Position numbers and translations under genes: made by a program. Below the pieces are notes generated by a model. The model was not told where the DNA came from and searched no databases. It saw only the letters and a list, made by a program, of their open reading frames with translations. From Cutaneotrichosporon cavernicola (Eukaryota; Basidiomycota; Tremellomycetes; Trichosporonales; Trichosporonaceae), in NCBI RefSeq assembly GCF_030864355.1, contig NC_083393.1, positions 2,170,001 through 2,234,000 of the forward strand: a stretch of 64,000 bases of DNA. The letters are read 5' to 3'. Shown one piece after another: positions 57,110-64,000 of the stretch (positions within the stretch are counted from its first letter, which is position 1; each line of letters opens with the position of its first letter).

Positions 57110-57916
57110 TTAGAACAGCGCCAGGCTAAAGGTGACGACGGCTGCCAGAGTCCCGCCAAGACCGACCATAAGGGAGGGCATCGAATAAGACGACGCGCCA
57201 GAGTACCGCTTCTGGAAGCGCTCGAAGACTGCGCTACGCTTGCGCGAGATGGCCTGGCCGGTCTCGTTGGTGCCGTACAGGACCTGCGTGGGGAGCATGT
57301 TGGGCGGGCGAGCGGTGAGGAGGAGGGGAGCCAGCTTGCGGCCGTCAAAGGCATTCAACTGGAGCTTGTAGTTGGCCGTGCTCTGGTCGATGGTGATTCC
57401 CCAGTCCTTGAACGTAACAGTCTCGGCATAGTAGTAGACGTTGGTTGAGACGGCAGCGCATGCGTTCTGGACCTGGATACGTCCGTCAGACTCAAAGGGG
57501 TGCAAGACGATCGAGTCGCCCTTGAGCTCATATGTTCCGTGCTGGAAGATGAGCTTGGCGGCGATGCACTCGGGCCTGGCTCCGTTCGAGTCGAACTGGT
57601 ACTGCGCTTCTTCGAAGAAACCGTCGTCCGTGCTGTCTGTCAGCGTGCGTGCGTGCGTGGTCAAAAGTTGACGTACAAAGAGTACGAGATACCAGTGTTA
57701 TTGGGCGGGTTGAACTTGTTTTCCGCGGGCACGCAGAAGCTCTACATGGTTAGCGACTTTCTGAGCAGCATCAAGTGTACTCACGCCGCCTGTGGACATT
57801 GAGGGGTTACTGGACCATGTGCCCTCCAAGGAGGTGACGTTGTTAGTGGCTGAGAGGTCCTGGGCGCGTGCGCCAAAGGCGTATGCGGCGGCTGCGACGA
57901 GGATGGCGGTGCGCAT
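57110..57916 (-). CDS. ROT1: ER chaperone Rot1
   Basis: Exons 57916-57785, 57741-57677 and 57632-57110 join in phase (introns 43 and 44 nt) for 239 residues, near yeast Rot1 (256). A signal peptide (MRTAILVAAAAYAFGARAQ) is followed by the hallmark SLEGTWSS, FCVPAENKFNPP, GISYSFTDDGFFEEAQYQF, RPECIAAKLIFQHGTYEL and LHPFESDGR, and a C-terminal membrane segment (SLMVGLGGTLAAVVTFSLALF). Rot1 is an essential ER membrane chaperone in yeast that supports N- and O-glycosylation and beta-1,6-glucan synthesis. Sequons such as NNT, NVT and NET are present. Start at 57916 gives a standard signal peptide. Confidence 0.93.
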
Positions 57917-58713
57917 TGTGATCGAGGGTGATGTTGGGAAGGGAAATCAAATGGGAGAAGAAAGATGAGGGCGGAGCCGTAGGGTGAAGAGATGCGGCTG
58001 ACGTGTTGAGGAGGGGATGGATGAAGGTGGACTGGGCGTCGAGCGGTGGCGTGTGAGGTTGTGCTAGAAGGAGAGAAATGGATTGCGCGAATGTGAGCGC
58101 GTGGTGTGTGTGTGAGGTGGGCGATCCGACGACTTGCGAAGGGAGCCCTATTTATACAGTGTCAAGTTGGAGTGCTGAAGCGTGGATTAAGAATGAAGAC
58201 GAAGAGGAAGATGGTGATGATGAGGGAGAGTTGGTTTGTGTGTGGGATGACGAGTAAGAAAGGTGTTAACAGGTGTGTGTCTGTCTGTGTCTGGGTAAAC
58301 GACCAAGGATGATGAGTTAGTAGGGTATTGCAGTGTAGTGTGTGTGTTGGATGGGTTTCAAGCAAAGGGAACGAGGAGGGGGTAGTAAAGGGTGGTACAG
58401 GGTAGGGTTGTTAAAGGGGTGATTGATAGGATCCTATAGTAAAGTGGCGGTTGGGTGGAGCAAAAAGGCTTCAAGCCAAGGAGGGCCGGGAGACTTCTTC
58501 AACTCCTGAAGTTGGTAGGGTTGGCCACCGCTCCCTTTGGTCTAGTACCTCCAAACGGATCAAGCCACTCTAGGACCCTGGATTCTGCCATCTCATCAAC
58601 GCCACCAATCTACAGCATCACAGCTGCCATGCCTCAAACCCCGACTTTCTCCGGTCAGTTCCCTCAGGATGTTTAAATCTGCACCCGAGTACAGAACATT
58701 ATCATATCATCTC
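57917..58713. promoter_or_regulatory. Upstream region of ROT1
   Basis: About 800 bp up to tRNA-Tyr. GT/GA-rich low-complexity stretches occur (GTGTGTGTGTGAGG near 58102, GGTAGTAAAGGG near 58381). No ORF is supported. Confidence 0.35.
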
Positions 58714-58817
58714 CTCACCATAGCTCAGTTGGTAGAGCGTCGGACTGTAATTGGTTATCGCCTCTCAGTCGAGAGATCTACATCCGCAGGTCCTGTGTTC
58801 GACTCACAGTGGTGAGA
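58714..58817 (+). tRNA. tRNA-Tyr (GTA) with 31-nt intron
   Basis: Acceptor stem CTCACCA (58714-58720) pairs with TGGTGAG (58810-58816), discriminator A. The D-arm is GCTC-AGTTGGTA-GAGC and the T-arm CTGTG-TTCGACT-CACAG. Anticodon GTA is at 58747-58749. An intron at 58751-58781 lies just after position 37, as in other fungal tRNA-Tyr genes. A TCTTTTG stretch follows and could terminate Pol III transcription. Confidence 0.88.
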
Positions 58818-58950
58818 TTATCTTTTGCCATTCTTCTCCTGCGATCCCGTTTTAAAGCTGTCCCACTCTGACCTTGTTACACCTCCCGCACATCAGCTAC
58901 ACTGGAATTGGAATCACTCAAACTGATGGGTGTGCATGCTGTCTACTGTG

Positions 58951-60422
58951 CTAGTTGTCCTTCTGGTCCGCTTCTGACTCTGCCTTGTCAGTCTTGCCCT
59001 TCTCGAGCTCCTGCAACCACTGCGGCTTGATCTTGGCCAGCTCAGCAGTCGACTTGGCAAGGCTCTCCTCCAACGACGCCTTCATGTCCGACATGTTCCC
59101 GCTCGACGTTGTAGTCTTGCCGTTCTCCCACGACGTCAGCCGGAAGTCAATATCCTTTAGGTCGGTGGCATCGCCAATCTGCTCGCTCGCGTGCGCCATA
59201 TTCTAATGTCAACCCAGAAGGCAAGGATTTGAACTCACGCTAATGGCGGCAAAGTTGGTCTGCACCTCAAACGCCTCCTCGATGTACTCGCCGTTCTCCT
59301 CGCGCTCGACACCGTTCCAAGCCTGGATCCGGGGGTCTGTCCAGTCGATCTTGGCATTCCTTGACACACTGAGAGTGGGCGACGAGCGAATGTCGTCCTT
59401 ACTCTCTGGCTTGGGAGAGAGCCACTGGTCGTAGTTTATCCGCGCGACTTCGGCCGGCGATTGCTGGAACGGCTGTGCTGGGGCCGAGCCGAGAATGAGT
59501 GTCATGGTCGGCATCAACGGTGCCGGGTTGACAAAGTAGTTCTTTGGGGGAGCGCCCTTGAGCCACACCTCTGGCGGGTTGGGCACCGAGACACGACACT
59601 TGCCCGTCTTGCGTCAGCTCATCCCGAGTTTGGCTTACGTCTTCGGAATGCGCGTCCATGATGAGCTGGAAAGACCGCTTGTTATCTCCCCCCGTGATCA
59701 CATACTCGGCAATATAGATGGGGAAGTAGATGGGATAAGCCGCGAGCTGGGTCAGCAATATCCAGGGGGAAAGGCTCACAAGTGATTCCTTCCACTTATC
59801 CGGATCGACCTTCATGCCACCCATGTTACGCTGGCGCTTGATAACGTCCTTGAGTTTATCAATCGTTGCAAATGGATTAACAGTAAAGTCGACTGGCACG
59901 ATATCCATATCGCGCAGTTGGTTCAGGTCCTTTCCAGCATCATAAACTGGAAGATCATCTTCAAGAGGTGGGATTGAGAAGGAGAGGTAACTCAGAGGAG
60001 CATATGGATTGCCGGGAATATACGCCTCCCGTACTGTCAGCCAAGCGGGGCTCTCCTCTCCTCCATGGGCGGGCGACCACGGTCCCTCGGACATCATATC
60101 CCACCTCCAAACGGGCCAGTACGCAGCCGCGATGCTCTGGAGCTCAACTGTGGTTCCGAGACCGAGTTCGCGGCCCATTGGTTCCAGTCCCGTGCCAAAA
60201 AATCGCAACGCAAGCCCAAACATCAAGTTTCCTGGCTTGCCTGGGGTTAGCGGGGCCGCGACGGGACATACCGGACAGCATGAGCGACATGGGGAGCATG
60301 GCCTCCTTGGCCGCGTTGGGTTGAAGGCGGAATGGGACGGCGCAGATCTTGGATGACGGAGACGAGGACGCGGCGCGCGCAAGGCGCGGCACACGCAGCG
60401 CTGTGTTGACCCTCCGAAGCAT
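58951..60422 (-). CDS. Predicted mitochondrial membrane protein, unrecognised
   Basis: Five exons (60422-60272, 60240-59780, 59746-59639, 59607-59239, 59202-58951) join in phase across introns of 31, 33, 31 and 36 nt and give 446 residues. The N-terminus MLRRVNTALRVPRLARAA is rich in Arg with no acidic residue, a mitochondrial presequence. A conserved-looking core contains RFFGTGLEPMGRELGLGT, LEDDLPVYDAGKDLNQLRD, VDFTVNPFATIDKLKD and one hydrophobic segment (LAAYPIYFPIYIAEYVI). After that, NPPEVWLKGAPPKNYFV and a long charged, helical C-terminus (SLEESLAKSTAELAKI). I do not recognise a family and assign no function. The intron pattern and clean joins show it is a real gene, likely conserved in relatives. 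It shares a 297-bp promoter with PEX6. Confidence 0.8.
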
Positions 60423-60719
60423 GGTGAGTGAGAGATGAAGCAGATGTCGAGTGTCGGTGACAGCGTATGCCTGACTGACTGGTGACCTCGGAGGCTCAAA
60501 TGACCCTCTGAGGTCATACTCTGATTTCACGTGGTTGGCCGAACACGTGGAGAAATTACTTCCGCCTGCGATTCAGTTTAAGCAGCACTGCCCACTCCAC
60601 CGGCAATCGGCTACTCCCCATCCCGGCCACGGCTCTACTTTCTCCCTCAACCATCTCCCATCTTCCATCTTTCACCTTCCACCTTCCACTCATCCTCCTT
60701 TTCATACACGTACCGACCA
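60423..60719. promoter_or_regulatory. Divergent promoter with two CACGTG boxes
   Basis: Two perfect CACGTG palindromes at 60528-60533 and 60544-60549, start-to-start distance 16 bp, sit between the divergent mitochondrial-protein and PEX6 genes. The PEX6 leader downstream is pyrimidine-rich with repeated CATCTTTCACCTTCCA-like words. Confidence 0.5.
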
Positions 60720-63700
60720 ATGCCAGCTGTACGCCCTTTTGGGCGTCCTGCGCCCGTGATCGCCGACGTCCACCCCCTCCCCTCGTCGAGCGACGCGGGC
60801 GAGGCGTCCTCCGACCTCTGGGCTGCCCTCCTCCCCCGCTCCACCGAGAAGCCAAAACGCCTGGCAGTCGCAATTGAATGGGCGCCCGAGCACCGCCTCC
60901 CTCCGAGCGCACGCGCTGGAGCAGCACGCAAACTCGTCCTCTGGGTCTCGCAAACTAGTGCAGAGGTACGGGCCATCGCGAGGTGGACACTGACAGTAGC
61001 CGAGCGATAAGGTCTCCTCCCGGCCGCGGCTCTATGTTCCCGAACACCTGTTGCCCAGTTACGTCCCCACTCCCGCTGAAGTGACGGTGCATGCGCACGA
61101 GCCCGTCTCCCTCTCGCTGGTTGTCGTCCAGCCGACTGGCGGGGAACTCGCCTCATCCGACTTCGAACCGCTTTATCCCGACGCTGTGAATGAGCCTGAT
61201 GGAGACCCCGTGTACGGTTACGACATTAATGGATCGGTTCACTGGGCCGATGAGGAGACGCAGGCCGGCACGATCCTCCGTGAAGGCGGTATCATCTCGC
61301 TTGGATCGGGGTGCGGGTTCCGCGTCCTCATGGCCGAGCCGGTGCAGCAGGGCCTCGTGACTCGCGACACGCGGGTTGTTGTGGCGAACAAGCCGAGCGA
61401 CGCGTTTGGGGATTTTGACGATGACCGCTCCGCCGGTGGCTCGTTTGCGCCTACACATCGCTCCCTGGTGGAGGAGTTTGATGCCGACGCCTTCCTGGCC
61501 TCTTCACTCGCCCGCTCGCTGGCCAGCCTGACGGACGACGAGCCGGCCGCACAACACGACCTCGACGACTCGTCAACGTCAAGCCTCACCAACTCGGGCT
61601 CGATGACTCCGCGCCCCGGCCTCTCGGGCCTGCGTTCACCTTCCCCTGTCGCCGCGCCTGACGACGTGCTCCAGCTCGACTCGCCCGTCGATGAGGGCAT
61701 GCGTTTTGTGCTCGTTCCTGCCTCAGGTCGAGGACCCCAGACAGACGAGGACGACAGCGACGTCTGTTACGCTGGCGTGTGGGCGCTTGGCCGGGCAGGC
61801 GTCTTCGAAGGTGACTGGGTCTCCCTTCGCGCCGTCGAGCAGGGCGCACCTGGGCGGACGCGCATCGCCCGCGTCGTTGCCTGGGAGCGTCTCGACGAGG
61901 AGATGAGCGATCTGTGAGTTGTGTTGGCAAATGGCAACTGACAGAAGTCCTCCAAATGCGCTGATCGTGCCTCCGGGAGTGCGCCGCGCCCTCTTCCCCT
62001 TGCCCGCGCCGCACCTCGAAGTCATCATGCAGCCCACCCCTTTCGGCGCGCGGCGCCCTACCCTCCCCGTCGCCAAGAGCATGACTCTCGCACGGGTTGC
62101 AACTGCCGAAGGCGTCGACAAGCGGTACGAGCGCGCCTGGCTGCGCGGCCTGCGCAACCACTTTGCTGCGGGCCGCGGCGACGAGCCCGAGTCGCACCAG
62201 CGCCTTGTGCGGCGCGGCGACGTTATCTCGGTGCCGGTGCGGCAGGGCAAGCCACTCGCCGAGGGCGAGGAGCCGGAGGACGAGGATGACGATGAGGAGC
62301 GTGTCGAAAAGGACACGGCGCTCGCGTACTTTATCGTGACGGCGCTTGCGTTTGAGCCCCTCATGCCGCTCGAGGATGACTTTAGCTCGACCATCTCGTC
62401 CAAGTCCCGGGCCGGCGAGCTCGGCTGCTGGGTCGACGCTGGTCCGGGCGGCGAGACTTCGCTCATGTTGTCAGGCGTTGAACGCGGCCGCGTGGCCGGA
62501 CGAGCAGGCGACCTTGCATGGCACGGAATGCGTGAGTCCCAAGTTCGATAGGTGTAGCTGACAGCAGCGGCCGCGCCACCACCGTACTACGCTCCCGCGG
62601 CGGGCACACTCCGCGACCTGGCGAAGAGTGCGTTCTCGCCTCTCGCCCTGGCCCGCCTCTTCCCCCTCAGCGTGCTGGTCAAGGGCTCTCGTGGGGCCGG
62701 CAAGAGATCGTTCGTGCACGCTGCCGCCGACGAGCTGGGCCTCAGCGTCGTCGAAGTGTCATGCTACGACGTTATCGGTGACACTCCCCAGACGACAGAG
62801 GGCACGCTTCGCGCGCGCTTCGACAAGGCGCGGCAGTGCGCGCCCTCCATCCTCCTCCTGACCCACCTAGAGGCCTTTGCCCCCCAGTCTAGCGGCAGCG
62901 CGCCGCCCCGCCCACCACCCGTTGTCAAGGTCGTGGAAGATCTTCTCGCGGCGGCATGCAAGGCCGGCGCGGAGACGAGCCAGCCCGTCGCGATCTTTGG
63001 GACGACGAGTAACATTGAGGCTGTGCCTCGCGACATGCAGGCTGTGTTCAAGCACGAGCTGGCACTCCCCGCCCCATCGAGCGGGGAACGCGAGGCCATC
63101 CTGACTACCTGCGTGGCCGATACGCCGCTCGCCCCCGACGTGGTGCTGAGCCACGTCGCGGCACAGGCTGCAGCCCTTACGGCAGGCGACCTCGCGTCGC
63201 TCGTCGAGCGCGCGCGCGACATGGCACTGGCACGCGCATGCGCCGGCGCGCCAAGTGCGACAGACGCGCTCCTTGCCGGCGTGGCGCTCACAGCGGCCGA
63301 CCTGACCACCGCGCTGGGTGACGCGCGTGCAAGTTACGCCGACTCGATTGGCGCCCCCCGTATCCCCAACGTATCATGGGACGATGTGGGTGGCCTCGCG
63401 GCAGTCAAGAACGATATTCTGGACACGGTGCAGCTTCCACTCGAGCACCCCGAGCTGTTCGGGGAGGGAATGAAGAAACGTTCCGGTATCCTACTCTACG
63501 GTCCTCCCGGAACAGGCAAGACCCTTCTCGCCAAAGCGGTGGCCACGTCGTGCGCGGCAAACTTCCTCTCCGTCAAGGGTCCCGAACTGTTGAACATGTA
63601 CATTGGCGAGTCGGAGGCCAACGTCCGCCGCGTCTTCGAGAAGGCGCGAGACGCGAGTCCATGTGTGATTTTCATGGATGAGCTCGACTCTGTCGCTCCC

Positions 63701-64000
63701 AAACGTGGAAACCAGGGCGATTCAGGCGGTGTCATGGACCGTATCGTATCCCAACTCCTCGCAGAACTGGACGGTATGTCGGGTGGACGCGGTCAGGTGG
63801 TCGTTATGGCCGCGACGAACCGGCCCGATCTACTGGACCCGGCTCTCCTCCGTCCAGGCCGCTTCGACCGCATGTTATACCTCAGCGTTCCCGAGACACA
63901 TGCTGCTCAGCGTGACGTCCTGGCGGCCCTAACGAGAAAGTTCACCCTCGACCCCGCGCTTTCGCTCGATGACCTCTCGGAACGCCTGCCATTCACATAT
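60720..64000 (+). CDS. PEX6: Peroxisomal AAA-ATPase Pex6, partial
   Basis: Exons 60720-60965, 61000-61913, 61945-62531 and 62568 to beyond the window edge join in phase (introns 34, 31, 36 nt); about 1,060 residues are visible. Pex6 forms a hexamer with Pex1 that extracts the ubiquitinated receptor Pex5 from the peroxisomal membrane. The N-domain is long and contains a Ser/Asp-rich insert. D1 is degenerate but keeps a P-loop-like GSRGAGKRS near residue 621. D2 is canonical: VSWDDVGGLAAVK, Walker A GPPGTGKT near 893, GPELLNMYIGESEANVR, Walker B VIFMDELDS and the ATNRPDLLDPALLRPGRFDR arginine-finger region. The Pex6-type GPELLNMYIGESE distinguishes it from Pex1 and Cdc48. The C-terminus is outside the window. 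Confidence 0.93.

Overview
The window is nuclear DNA of a basidiomycete yeast. Nearly every gene is interrupted by very short GT-AG introns (30-50 nt is usual) whose CTGAC-type branch site sits directly against the acceptor. GC is moderately high, genes are packed head-to-head or tail-to-tail, and the recognisable proteins (Atg101, Gwt1, Dad4, Rot1, Mrpl20, Tfc6, Zn2Cys6 factor) are fungal. A tremellomycete, perhaps of the Trichosporonales, is my inference; no marker proves it. All exon coordinates were worked out by hand from splice signals, phase arithmetic and expected family motifs.

Left arm (1-24.7 kb): a conserved fungal protein with a duplicated module (1-1805, cut by the window edge), a tricalbin-like SMP/C2 membrane tether (3085-7203), a long disordered protein with DFGDF motifs (7291-11028), a small tail-anchored ORF, LCB1 (sphingolipid synthesis), lysyl-tRNA synthetase with two in-frame starts (probably cytosolic plus mitochondrial), mitochondrial ribosomal protein uL15m, GAR1 (H/ACA snoRNP), GWT1 (GPI anchor synthesis), an RBMX2/Ist3-type splicing factor and mitoribosomal MRPL20.

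Centre (24.7-42.4 kb): a cell-surface and accessory zone. A 1,634-residue secreted Ser/Ala/Glu/Pro-rich protein carries 56 copies of a six-residue repeat. Then come two small secreted cysteine proteins that share cysteine spacing and exon layout. A 9.9-kb stretch follows with no supportable protein gene; it holds several short repeats and one intron-containing tRNA-Asn.

Right arm (42.4-64 kb): ATG101 (autophagy initiation), a Zn2Cys6 transcription factor, CWC24 (splicing), an acyl-CoA dehydrogenase, DAD4 (kinetochore DASH complex), a divergent aldose-1-epimerase/aldo-keto reductase pair, TXNDC9/PLP1, TFC6 (TFIIIC), ROT1 (ER chaperone), an intron-containing tRNA-Tyr, an unrecognised protein with a mitochondrial presequence, and PEX6, which runs off the right edge.

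The genes are mostly housekeeping and do not form one pathway cluster. Functional pairing is suggested only for KARS/uL15m (mitochondrial translation) and for epimerase/aldo-keto reductase (sugar metabolism), each sharing a divergent promoter. I saw no CRISPR array, recognisable transposon, rRNA or virus-like gene.
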